64,000 bases of DNA from CBDDKU01 sp965230375. GTDB lineage: Bacteria; Bacteroidota; Bacteroidia; Flavobacteriales_D; Cryomorphaceae. The stretch lies in assembly GCA_965230375.1 (NCBI GenBank), contig CBDDKU010000002.1, positions 62,001-126,000 of the forward strand, in the 5' to 3' direction. Positions within the stretch are counted from its first letter, which is position 1. The number at the start of each line of letters is the position of its first letter. The position numbers were made by a program, and so were the translations under genes. The notes beneath the pieces were generated by a model, which saw nothing but the letters and a program-made list of their open reading frames with translations, was not told the DNA's origin and did no database searches. Below, piece by piece: positions 28,441-37,153 of the stretch.

Positions 28441-30615
28441 TTATTCCTTGACTATCCGCTGAATGCCATAAGCACCACTCTTCGAAATTCCCTTCAGAAT
28501 ATAAAGCCCCGAAGAAAGTTCGCTTAAATCGAGTTTTTGTGAACCTTCCTGCTTTTCGAAGTGATGCGTAAAAACGAGCTGGCCATTGGAGCTATAGAGC
28601 TGCACGGTAGCAACCGCTTCATCAACTCCCATTATCATAAGTTCATACTCCACTGGATTGGGATAGACTTTAAAAATGGAATTGGAACTTTCCCCAACCG
28701 ATGTCGACTCAAAAGGCTCCGTCAAAACGGCAAACCCATTGAGCTTTCCATACCCGAATTGATTACCGGGCAAAACGCCTGTCTGGAAGTCGGCTATGGC
28801 ATTGTCGATGATGGCTTGCTTCACATCGGCGTAAGTTGCCGAAGGATCGCGCTCGAAGTAAAGCGCTCCAACACCGGCCACAACCGGAGATGCCATCGAA
28901 GTTCCTCCATTCACATAGTGCATCCCATCTTCTGCTACTTTGTGCGGTTCGTTGTTGATGAATGTATTCAAGGTAGCCAGACGCCCAGCGCTCAAGGTGT
29001 GATCGCCCGAAGCGGCAATATCTGGCTTTTGGCGGTCGTCGCGTGTTGGGCCACGGCTACAATTGATCGAAATCTCGCCAGGAACAGACTCGAACGTGGT
29101 AATCTCTCCTAGATAATTCACGAACTCATCGCGGTTGGCGTAGTTCCCTACTGTGATCACGTTATCGGAGCAAGCCCATGAACTAACGATTGTTTTCTCA
29201 TTGTCGGGGTATTGGTAAAAGGCCATATCGGGGTAGGCTCCCAATGATGGCAGACCAGTTTCAGCCATGGCCGAAGTACCGAAGCCCGAATAGCTCCAGA
29301 CATCCACAGCACCACCACCGGTAGTGGAGAATCGCCAGAAATACTGGCTGCTGAAGGGCTCGCGTACCGAAACTTGTATTTGGTATTGCTGACCGCGCAG
29401 TCCTACCCAGGTTTCTACAATTCCGATCATCGCCGACTCGTACCAGATGGTATCGATCAGTGACTCATTCAAATTGGACTCCGCTGTTTGCCAATCCGAA
29501 TACCCGCGAAACTCAAACCCGGGATTGGTCTGGTCAGCGCCCACGGCAAACTGGGTGTTTGAAAAATCAGCTGTATCGACCCAGGCTTCAAAAAAGACGC
29601 CGCCTTCTCCCCCATTCACATCGCCGCTATACTTAAACCAGGTGAAAGCCGTGTCAGCTTCGGGAATTTCGTAACCGAGGTGGTAGTTGCCTAGATTTCC
29701 GCTGTTGCCCGCAGCAGAAACCACCAACCTACCTGGAGACTCATCCACTAGCTCATCCATAATCAAAGCCGCCCCATCGAGGCCGTCGTGCGAGCCGTAA
29801 TAGGTACCCAAGCTCAGATTTACCACGCAGGGCTTTCCAAAACCTTCAGCTTTTGTGAAAATGTAATCTACCGCATCGGCAATTGAGCTGGTCCAATTTT
29901 CTCGAGAGAAGTCTGAAGAAACCACAATGATATCGGCTTCAGGAGCCACGCCTTTGAATTCGCCGGTAGCCAATCCATTGCCAGCTCCCACACCCGAAAC
30001 GGTGCTTCCGTGCCCGTAAAACCCTGCCTGATCATCGTGCCCAGATATGCCTAAGTCGATCTCTTCAGGTGTCCACTCCTGTCCGTAGCCGTAAGGTTCT
30101 GGAATTCGAAAAGGCTCATCTTCATCTTGGGTCTGATCCCAAAGGGCAATGACGCGGGTAGATCCATCAGCGTTTTGAAAGTCGGGGTGTTCGAGCTCGA
30201 TACCGGCATCCACAAACCCCAGTATCACATCTTCGCCTAGGTAAGCTTGATCGAGTGGAGCTACACCAGCGTGAATGGGGTTGATATTGTTGTTGGTGAG
30301 CATCACATCGTTTAGCACAGTTCCACGAGATCGCTCAAATTCTACGAAGTCTATTCCGTCCAGTTCATTTAAAAGATAAACTGCCGTGACTGGCAGTGTA
30401 CAAGAAACCACTTGAGAAGTTTGGTGCTTTACCACACCTTGGTGGGCATTCACAAAAGCAATTATAGAAGTCGCTTCGCCGCGAAGGAAGAGATCGACGC
30501 GCTCATCCGGTGCTGATTCCTTCAGGTATTCGCGCAGCTCAATGTTCAGCAATTGCTTGCTTTGACCAAAACTTAAAACTGGAATAAATAATAGGATTGC
30601 CAACCAAATTCTCAT
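28441..30615 (-). CDS. Subtilisin-like (S8) serine protease with T9SS type A sorting domain
   Basis: A 724-residue secreted protease. After the signal peptide (ending SFGQ) and a propeptide-like region comes the S8 catalytic domain. The triad is Asp in GFVDAGIELEHPDF (about 136), His in YGHGSTVSGVG (about 202) and Ser in GGTSMASPVVAGVGAL (about 571). A large insertion lies between the His and Ser, and the C-terminus is a T9SS type A domain (FKVYPNPVEYEL to GIQRIVKE). It probably acts outside the cell on proteins, for nutrition or processing. It begins 3 nt after the stop of the HsdR_N gene, so it may be cotranscribed with it. Confidence 0.93.
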   Translation of the reverse strand: MRIWLAILLFIPVLSFGQSKQLLNIELREYLKESAPDERVDLFLRGEATSIIAFVNAHQGVVKHQTSQVVSCTLPVTAVYLLNELDGIDFVEFERSRGTVLNDVMLTNNNINPIHAGVAPLDQAYLGEDVILGFVDAGIELEHPDFQNADGSTRVIALWDQTQDEDEPFRIPEPYGYGQEWTPEEIDLGISGHDDQAGFYGHGSTVSGVGAGNGLATGEFKGVAPEADIIVVSSDFSRENWTSSIADAVDYIFTKAEGFGKPCVVNLSLGTYYGSHDGLDGAALIMDELVDESPGRLVVSAAGNSGNLGNYHLGYEIPEADTAFTWFKYSGDVNGGEGGVFFEAWVDTADFSNTQFAVGADQTNPGFEFRGYSDWQTAESNLNESLIDTIWYESAMIGIVETWVGLRGQQYQIQVSVREPFSSQYFWRFSTTGGGAVDVWSYSGFGTSAMAETGLPSLGAYPDMAFYQYPDNEKTIVSSWACSDNVITVGNYANRDEFVNYLGEITTFESVPGEISINCSRGPTRDDRQKPDIAASGDHTLSAGRLATLNTFINNEPHKVAEDGMHYVNGGTSMASPVVAGVGALYFERDPSATYADVKQAIIDNAIADFQTGVLPGNQFGYGKLNGFAVLTEPFESTSVGESSNSIFKVYPNPVEYELMIMGVDEAVATVQLYSSNGQLVFTHHFEKQEGSQKLDLSELSSGLYILKGISKSGAYGIQRIVKE

Positions 30616-30618
30616 AGC

Positions 30619-31080
30619 CTAATATTTTTCTACAAGGTAATCATACTGCGGTATGTCTCGCGACACCGACATCTTGTTTTTCACCACATCTATATCGACA
30701 AAATAGTGATCCAAACCATTCGTAATCATCAAGAAAGAAAGGTTCATAGCTGAATTGTACTTCGCGATTTGATAGAACGTTTCCTTGGTGATTTTTACCG
30801 AAGGTGCCTTGCACTCCACCAAAACCAGAGGCTGACCTTGATTATTGAACACGGTGAGATCATAACGCCCAACGCGTTGATTGTGTTTAACCGCCGACTC
30901 CAATTTAAAGAGCCCAGCAGGAAACCCACGCTCGTTGATCAGGAATTGGACAAAGTGCTGTCGCACCCACTCTTCTGGAGTAAGCACCAGGTATTTTCTC
31001 CGTACCGGATCAAAAATCTTAAGTTTACCGGAGTCTTCAACAACCTTAAATGGGTGTGCTGGCAGATTGAGTGCATCCAT
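30619..31080 (-). CDS. Small HsdR N-terminal-domain protein (PD-(D/E)xK-type fold)
   Basis: A 153-residue cytoplasmic protein resembling the type I restriction enzyme HsdR N-terminal domain family (HSDR_N_2). The nuclease-like core is seen in RYDLTVFNNQGQPLVLVECK, giving the Asp and the E-x-K of PD-(D/E)xK folds. No helicase domain, methylase or specificity subunit is nearby, so this is a stand-alone protein, not a restriction system. ATG 31080 is chosen over TTG 31089, because that TTG lies inside a TAGATTTG -7 box whose spacing implies a leaderless transcript. The gap to the divergent AMP nucleosidase gene is only 15 nt. Cellular role unknown. Confidence 0.85.
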   Translation of the reverse strand: MDALNLPAHPFKVVEDSGKLKIFDPVRRKYLVLTPEEWVRQHFVQFLINERGFPAGLFKLESAVKHNQRVGRYDLTVFNNQGQPLVLVECKAPSVKITKETFYQIAKYNSAMNLSFLMITNGLDHYFVDIDVVKNKMSVSRDIPQYDYLVEKY

Positions 31081-31086
31081 TAAAAG

Positions 31087-31094
31087 CAAATCTA
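31087..31094 (-). promoter_or_regulatory. Possible -7 element for a leaderless HsdR_N transcript
   Basis: The minus strand reads TAGATTTG, an exact TANNTTTG match, ending 7 nt before ATG 31080. A clear TTG partner at about 19 nt is not seen. Confidence 0.4.
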
Positions 31095-31095
31095 A

Positions 31096-31866
31096 ATGAA
31101 AACTAAGAACGAAATAGTTGAGAATTGGCTTCCGCGATATACTGGTGTGGAATTGAGCGAGTTCAACCCTTATATTTTATTGACCAACTTTGATAATTAC
31201 GTCGAGTCTTTTGCGCGACTCACGGGGGCTGAAGTACGTGGAATGGATAAGGCTATGCCCAGCGCTCACTATGGAAATCTGAGCATGATCAATTTTGGAA
31301 TGGGTAGCCCAAATGCCGCCACCATCATGGACTTGCTTTCAGCGATTAGCCCCAAAGCCGTTTTGTTTCTCGGGAAATGCGGGGGCTTGAAATCGAAGAA
31401 TGGAGTCGGCGACTTTATCTTACCAATAGCAGCTATTCGCGGTGAGGGAACCAGCCACGATTACCTGCCTGCCGAAGTGCCAGCCCTTCCTTCGTTTAGC
31501 TTGCAACGAGCCGTATCGTCTACTGTGCGAGATGCCGGACTGGACTATTGGACGGGGACGGTGTACACGACCAACCGTCGCGTATGGGAGCACGACGAAG
31601 CTTTTAAAGATTACCTGAAAAAAACGCGGAGTATGGCCATTGATATGGAAACAGCCACTATTTTTGTGGCCGGATTTTCAAACAAGATTCCTACCGGCGC
31701 ACTGCTTTTAGTGACCGACATGCCAATGACTCCCGAAGGTGTAAAGACAATCGATAGCGACAAGACCGTTACTGCCGATTATGTCGACACGCATCTCAAA
31801 CTGGGCATAGGTGCTATGCGCGAATTGGCTGAGGATGGAAGGTCCGTAAAACACTTGAAATTTTAA
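31096..31866 (+). CDS. AMP nucleosidase
   Basis: A 256-residue member of the nucleoside phosphorylase/nucleosidase superfamily in the short Bacteroidota AMP nucleosidase form, which cleaves AMP to adenine and ribose 5-phosphate. Visible family features: GKCGGLKSKNGVGDFILP (phosphate-site region), MAIDMETATIFVAGF with the MET-E-type nucleoside-binding motif, and LLLVTDMPMTPEGVK near the end. It is cytoplasmic. The stop codon overlaps the holA start by one base, and the 5' end is only 15 nt from the divergent HsdR_N gene. A methylthioadenosine-type nucleosidase is a less likely alternative. Confidence 0.87.
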   Translation: MKTKNEIVENWLPRYTGVELSEFNPYILLTNFDNYVESFARLTGAEVRGMDKAMPSAHYGNLSMINFGMGSPNAATIMDLLSAISPKAVLFLGKCGGLKSKNGVGDFILPIAAIRGEGTSHDYLPAEVPALPSFSLQRAVSSTVRDAGLDYWTGTVYTTNRRVWEHDEAFKDYLKKTRSMAIDMETATIFVAGFSNKIPTGALLLVTDMPMTPEGVKTIDSDKTVTADYVDTHLKLGIGAMRELAEDGRSVKHLKF

Positions 31867-32870
31867 TGACCTATCAGGAAATCATCAAGCAGATTGGGCA
31901 AAAAGCATGCAAGCCCGTATATCTTCTCGATGGCGATGAGCCGTACTTTATAGACTCCATCACCCACGAAATTGCCACCAAGGTTTTGGACGAAGGCGAG
32001 CGTGAGTTTAATCAGACTGTTGTCTACGCCATGGATACGAGTCCCGATGCTTTGGGAAGCATTGTGAAGCGCTACCCCATGATGGCACCGTTTCAGGTGG
32101 TGATTGTAAAAGAAGCCCAAACGTGGAAGTCGCTCGAAGACCTGATTCCATTGGTAGAAAACCCCACTCCCACTACTGTTTTAGTCTTGTGCTTCAAAGG
32201 AAAAACCATCGCCAAGAATACCAAGCTGGCGAAGTTTGCCAAAGCCAATGGAGTTCACTTCCGCAGCGAAAAGGTAAAACCATATGATGTAACCAAATGG
32301 CTGACGGCCTACTGCAAATCTCACAAGGTGTCAATTGAATCGCGAGCATTGGCCATTCTTGCTGAGAATATTGGAAACGATATCAAGAATCTGATCGAAG
32401 CTATCGACAAGTTGAAAATACTCTGTCCTGAAGGACAGAGCATCGATGCCGATATGGTTTGGAAGAATATTGGAATCAACAAGGATTTTAATGAGTTTGA
32501 GCTCCAAGAAGCCATTGGTGCCCGAAATGATGTTAAGGCGTTGACCATTGCCAAGTACTTTGCCGAAAACCAAAAAGAGCACAATGTTATCAAGGTGACG
32601 ATTGGCTTGTATTACTACTTTGCTAAACTCATCAAATACCGTAGCTTGAAAAATCCGACCGATAACTATATGATCGCCCGCGAACTAGGGGTTAACCCTT
32701 ACTTTGTGGGGCAATATCGGACTGCAGCCAGAAACTACGGTGATGCCAGCCTTATGCGAGCCATGGATATTTTACACGACATCGACCTTCAGTCAAAGGG
32801 TGTGAGCAACGCAGGTGGATCGCACGGCGACTTAATGAAGGAAATGGTTGCTCGATTACTCAGAGCATAA
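31866..32870 (+). CDS. holA: DNA polymerase III subunit delta
   Basis: Clamp-loader subunit that opens the sliding clamp during replication. The 334 residues begin KPVYLLDGDEPYFIDSI, the typical N-terminal AAA+-like region without a functional Walker A, and continue through a middle lid segment to the helical C-terminal collar domain (SKGVSNAGGSHGDLMKEMV). Length and order match the family. The ATG at 31866 shares its A with the TAA of the AMP nucleosidase gene, so translation is coupled. Confidence 0.92.
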   Translation: MTYQEIIKQIGQKACKPVYLLDGDEPYFIDSITHEIATKVLDEGEREFNQTVVYAMDTSPDALGSIVKRYPMMAPFQVVIVKEAQTWKSLEDLIPLVENPTPTTVLVLCFKGKTIAKNTKLAKFAKANGVHFRSEKVKPYDVTKWLTAYCKSHKVSIESRALAILAENIGNDIKNLIEAIDKLKILCPEGQSIDADMVWKNIGINKDFNEFELQEAIGARNDVKALTIAKYFAENQKEHNVIKVTIGLYYYFAKLIKYRSLKNPTDNYMIARELGVNPYFVGQYRTAARNYGDASLMRAMDILHDIDLQSKGVSNAGGSHGDLMKEMVARLLRA

Positions 32871-32971
32871 ATAATATTGAAAAGCTAAGACCAGCAAAGG
32901 AATTTTATACCCATGTCATTCAATAAGGCAATTAATTACCTTAGCGCATCTTAAAAAAACAGCCACCACTT

Positions 32972-35317
32972 ATGAGAAAGCATTTACTGTTTCTCCTTTT
33001 ATTCGGACTCGGAACGCTCCAAATGGCCCAAGCACAACAGGGAACCATTCGAGGATTTATCTACGAAGAAGAGACGGGAGAACCCGTGATTTTGACAAAT
33101 GTTTATCTCCAGGGAACGACCATCGGATCATCAACCGATGTCAATGGATTTTTTCAGATTACGAGCATTCCCTTTGGCGAATACACGTTGATGGTCACAT
33201 ATTTGGGTTATGACACGTTGGCTCAAAAAGTGTCGGTTCAATCTGCGTCCATTCAATCGAAAAAACTCTACCTGAAAAAAGCCAGTGTAGAAATCTCAAC
33301 CTTCGAAGTATCGGCTGAAAAGCAGGAGCGACAAACCAATGTAACCATGTCGGTTACCAAGGCTACGCCAAAAGATATCAAGCAAATTCCGAGTGTTGGT
33401 GGTACGGCAGATTTAGCTCAGTACATTCAGGTTCTACCCGGTGTAATTTTCACGGGTGACCAAGGTGGGCAGCTTTACATACGTGGTGGATCTCCAATCC
33501 AAAACAAGGTGCTGATGGATGGAATGACCATCTACAACCCCTTCCACAGTATCGGTCTTTTCTCAGTTTTTGATACAGAGCTTATCCGAAGCGCAGATAT
33601 TTACACAGGTGGGTTCGGCGCTGAATACGGTGGGCGTATTTCATCGATTATGGACATTACCATGAAAGATGGAAACAAAAAGCGCATAACGGGTAAAGCT
33701 GGCCTGAGTACGTTTATGGGCAACCTGACACTCGAAGGGCCACTGAAGAAATTGAAGAAAGATGGACGAGGTTCTTCATCTTTCATATTCTCTGCAAAAC
33801 ACTCCTACCTTGATGAGTCTTCGAAGGTGCTCTACGATTACATCGATGAAGACGGGCTCCCATTTAGTTTTACTGACTTGTATGGAAAGGTATCGTTCAA
33901 CTCAACCAGCGGAAGTAAGGTAGATGTATTTGGTTTTAGCTTCAACGATGAAGTGAGATTTCAGGAAAACTCCAGTCTGGACTGGAATTCTGTAGGTGTA
34001 GGTGGAAATTTCGTACTCGTACCGAGTGGGTCACCAGTGCTTGTAGATGGTCATGTAAACTGGAGTAAATACGACATTACGCTAGTTGAACAAACACCCG
34101 ATCCTGATGGTGGTGCCCCTGAATTTCTCGAACCGAGAGAGTCAGGCATCAACAGCTTCGACTTAGGGATCAGCTTTAAATACTTCAAAGGAGATAACGA
34201 ATTTAAGTACGGTATAGATGTAAGTGGATTCTCGACTGAATTCTCATATTTCTCTAATACTGGTGTTAGGCTTGCCCAAAATGCCAACAATACGGAGCTT
34301 GCAGGTTTTGGTGCCTACAAATTTAAAGCTGGAAACCTGATTCTCGATCTTGGATTTAGAGCCCAGTACTACGCTTCTATCAGGGTGTTTAGCCCGGAGC
34401 CGAGAGTTGGTGCCAAGTACAATTTGACTGAGAAACTCAGACTGAAGGCAGCTTGGGGACTCTACTCGCAAAACATCATCAGTGCAAACTCTGATCAAGA
34501 CGTCGTAAACTTATTCTATGGGTTTCTTGTAGCTCCAGAAGATATTCAAGATGATTTTGTAGACGAGGACGGAAATGAGACCGAAATCAAGAGCCCTACG
34601 CAGAAAGCTCAACACTACATTGCGGGAGTGGAGTACGATTTGACTGACAATATCTCGATCAATGTGGAAGGCTACTTCAAGAACTTCAGCCAATTGACGA
34701 ATGTGAATCGAAACAAAGTCTTTTCGAGTAATACCCAGGGGGTACCCGATCAGCTAAAGAATGACTTCATTGTTGAGTCGGGAACGGCAAAGGGTGTTGA
34801 CTTCAACTTGAGCTACCAAACGCGTAAAATCTACGTTTGGGCCGTTTACTCAATTGCCAAAGTAGACCGTTGGGATGGATTCAGAACTTACAGCCCAATT
34901 TTTGACAGAAGACATAATGCCAACCTTGTTGTTTCTTATAAACTTGGTAAGCAGCTCGACTGGGAAGTAAATGCACGTTGGAACTATGGAAGTGGATTTC
35001 CATTTACGCAAAACCAGGGCTTCTATCTGCAGGAGACTTTCGCTGATGACGTGAATACCGACATCACACAAACCAACTCTGACGAAGTGACTATTCAATA
35101 TGCCGAGCTTAACAAAGGAAGGCTACCCGATTATCACCGTTTGGATTTGACGGTGAAAAAAGTCTTCACATTCTCCGAAAACTCGTCATTGGAAGCGAGT
35201 GTGAGTGTTACCAACGTCTACGACCGTCAGAATATTTTCTACGTGGACAGGGTGTCGGGAGAAAGAGTAGATCAGTTGCCAATTCTACCAAGTGTCGGTC
35301 TTCTATACAGCTTCTAA
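32972..35317 (+). CDS. TonB-dependent receptor with carboxypeptidase-like regulatory domain
   Basis: A 781-residue outer-membrane receptor: signal peptide ending MAQAQ, a carboxypeptidase-D regulatory-like domain (about 24-110, GTIRGFIYEEETGEPV), a plug domain (about 115-235, with LYIRGGSPIQNKVLMDGM and YGGRISSIMDI) and a 22-strand-type barrel ending with the aromatic LPSVGLLYSF. It imports a bulky ligand using energy from TonB-ExbB-ExbD, which are not in this window. No SusD partner or ligand-specific gene is adjacent, so the substrate is unknown. It stands alone between holA and pyrG. Confidence 0.92.
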   Translation: MRKHLLFLLLFGLGTLQMAQAQQGTIRGFIYEEETGEPVILTNVYLQGTTIGSSTDVNGFFQITSIPFGEYTLMVTYLGYDTLAQKVSVQSASIQSKKLYLKKASVEISTFEVSAEKQERQTNVTMSVTKATPKDIKQIPSVGGTADLAQYIQVLPGVIFTGDQGGQLYIRGGSPIQNKVLMDGMTIYNPFHSIGLFSVFDTELIRSADIYTGGFGAEYGGRISSIMDITMKDGNKKRITGKAGLSTFMGNLTLEGPLKKLKKDGRGSSSFIFSAKHSYLDESSKVLYDYIDEDGLPFSFTDLYGKVSFNSTSGSKVDVFGFSFNDEVRFQENSSLDWNSVGVGGNFVLVPSGSPVLVDGHVNWSKYDITLVEQTPDPDGGAPEFLEPRESGINSFDLGISFKYFKGDNEFKYGIDVSGFSTEFSYFSNTGVRLAQNANNTELAGFGAYKFKAGNLILDLGFRAQYYASIRVFSPEPRVGAKYNLTEKLRLKAAWGLYSQNIISANSDQDVVNLFYGFLVAPEDIQDDFVDEDGNETEIKSPTQKAQHYIAGVEYDLTDNISINVEGYFKNFSQLTNVNRNKVFSSNTQGVPDQLKNDFIVESGTAKGVDFNLSYQTRKIYVWAVYSIAKVDRWDGFRTYSPIFDRRHNANLVVSYKLGKQLDWEVNARWNYGSGFPFTQNQGFYLQETFADDVNTDITQTNSDEVTIQYAELNKGRLPDYHRLDLTVKKVFTFSENSSLEASVSVTNVYDRQNIFYVDRVSGERVDQLPILPSVGLLYSF

Positions 35318-35380
35318 GCGAAGAAATTCGACAACTGGGGTGGCGTGATTCGACAATCGTCCTAAAATAGGACCTGAAAG

Positions 35381-35413
35381 TTGGTCAGGGCTGCCCTATA
35401 TTTAATAACTTTG
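35381..35413 (+). promoter_or_regulatory. Possible pyrG promoter
   Basis: TTG at 35381-35383 and an exact TAACTTTG -7 element at 35406-35413 are 22 nt apart, slightly long. The -7 box lies 33 nt before ATG 35446. A small hairpin (GTCCTA/TAGGAC, 35359-35373) lies upstream. Confidence 0.42.
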
Positions 35414-35445
35414 TCCCCCGTAGTTACTCATCAAAGTCGGCACTC

Positions 35446-37071
35446 ATGGGTCAGAAGACCAAGTACATTTTCGTAACTGGCGGGGTTACCTCTTCTCTCG
35501 GTAAAGGAATTATCTCTGCTTCTCTAGCTAAACTTCTTCAAGGACGCGGTTACTCAGTAACCATTCAGAAGCTAGATCCCTACATCAACATCGACCCGGG
35601 AACCCTAAACCCATATGAACACGGAGAGTGTTTCGTAACAAATGATGGGGCCGAAACCGATCTAGATCTTGGTCACTACGAGCGATTTTTGAACATCGCT
35701 ACATCTCAAGCCAACAATATTACTACTGGTCGCATTTACCAGCAGGTTATCAATAAGGAGCGTCGCGGAGACTATTTAGGAAAAACCGTTCAGGTTATTC
35801 CACATATCACCGACGAAATCAAAGAAAGCATTCAAGTACTCGGAAAAGAGCACGATTACGATATCGTCATCACTGAGATCGGTGGTACCGTTGGTGACAT
35901 CGAATCACTTCCTTACGTGGAAGCTGTGCGTCAGCTCAAGTGGGAAATGGGTGATAACTGCCTGGTAGTCCACCTTACGCTTGTACCCTTCCTTGCTGCC
36001 GCTGGAGAGCTCAAAACAAAGCCGACACAGCACAGTGTGAAAGCACTTCTCGAATTGGGAGTGCAGCCTGAGATTCTCGTTTGTCGTACAGAGCACGAGC
36101 TAACACTCGATCTACGTCAGAAGATCGCGAAATTCTGCAACGTAGATCCAGACGCGGTAATCGAGTCGATCGATGCGGATACCATATACGATGTACCTCT
36201 CTTGATGCAGAACGAAGAGCTGGATAAGGTGGTACTTCACAAGCTTAGATTGGAAGACGAAGGAGAGCCAAACTTAGATAAGTGGAAGGCCTTCCTGGAG
36301 CGTCACAAAAATCCAAAATCAACCATAAAGATTGGTCTGATTGGAAAGTATATCGAGCTCAAAGATTCTTATAAATCTATCGTAGAAGCATTTATCCACG
36401 CTGGTGCAGAGAACGAAGTAAATGTAGAGCTCGAGTGGATTCACAGTGAAGCAGTCAGTGAAGGAAATGTTCACGAAACGCTTAAAGACTTGAAAGGGGT
36501 GCTCGTTGCCCCGGGATTTGGTGAAAGAGGGATAGAAGGAAAAATTGCAGCAATTAAATACGTTCGAGAAAACGGTATTCCATTCTTCGGAATTTGTCTG
36601 GGGATGCAATGTGCCGTGATCGAGTTTGGACGTAATGTACTCGGACTTGCAGATGCTCACACAGCAGAAATCGATCCTGGTTCTCCAAATTGTGTGATCG
36701 ACATCATGGAAGAGCAAAAGGAGCTGACGGAAAAAGGTGGCACCATGCGATTGGGAGCATATAAATGTGAAATCGCTGAGAACACAAAAGCTTTCGACAT
36801 CTACGGACAGACGTTGATTGAAGAGCGTCACCGTCACCGATTTGAATTTAACGGTAAGTATCAGCAAGCATATGAAGATGCGGGAATGATAGCTTCGGGA
36901 ATAAACCCAGACAATGGCTTGGTGGAGATCGTAGAGATTCCGAACCACCCATGGTTTGTTGGGGTGCAGTTTCACCCTGAGTACAAGAGTACGGTTGCCA
37001 ACCCGCACCCCTTATTCATACAATTTATCAAAGCTGCAACCAAAGTCGGCGCGACTCTGGAGAAGGCATAA
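35446..37071 (+). CDS. pyrG: CTP synthase
   Basis: Glutamine-dependent enzyme converting UTP to CTP. The 541 residues contain the synthase domain with KYIFVTGGVTSSLGKGI (P-loop region) and PYINIDPGTLNPYEHGE, and the C-terminal glutaminase domain with the nucleophile Cys in FFGICLGMQ and the His/Glu pair in VGVQFHPEYKS. Everything needed for activity is present and the length is normal. It has its own likely promoter. Confidence 0.97.
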   Translation: MGQKTKYIFVTGGVTSSLGKGIISASLAKLLQGRGYSVTIQKLDPYINIDPGTLNPYEHGECFVTNDGAETDLDLGHYERFLNIATSQANNITTGRIYQQVINKERRGDYLGKTVQVIPHITDEIKESIQVLGKEHDYDIVITEIGGTVGDIESLPYVEAVRQLKWEMGDNCLVVHLTLVPFLAAAGELKTKPTQHSVKALLELGVQPEILVCRTEHELTLDLRQKIAKFCNVDPDAVIESIDADTIYDVPLLMQNEELDKVVLHKLRLEDEGEPNLDKWKAFLERHKNPKSTIKIGLIGKYIELKDSYKSIVEAFIHAGAENEVNVELEWIHSEAVSEGNVHETLKDLKGVLVAPGFGERGIEGKIAAIKYVRENGIPFFGICLGMQCAVIEFGRNVLGLADAHTAEIDPGSPNCVIDIMEEQKELTEKGGTMRLGAYKCEIAENTKAFDIYGQTLIEERHRHRFEFNGKYQQAYEDAGMIASGINPDNGLVEIVEIPNHPWFVGVQFHPEYKSTVANPHPLFIQFIKAATKVGATLEKA

Positions 37072-37101
37072 TACAGACTGAGTCAGAATATGATGAGTGG
37101 C

Positions 37102-37132
37102 TTTGTGCCGTTCATTCAAGGCATTATCTTTG
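37102..37132 (+). promoter_or_regulatory. Promoter of yidC
   Basis: TTTG at 37102-37105, a 19-nt spacer and TATCTTTG at 37125-37132 match the Bacteroidota consensus exactly. The -7 box lies 21 nt before ATG 37154. Confidence 0.7.
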
Positions 37133-37153
37133 CTGACTTATTAAACCCATAGA

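Noticed and set aside
30619..31080. Type I restriction-modification system
   Set aside because: Only a short HsdR_N-like protein is present, without helicase, methylase or specificity genes.
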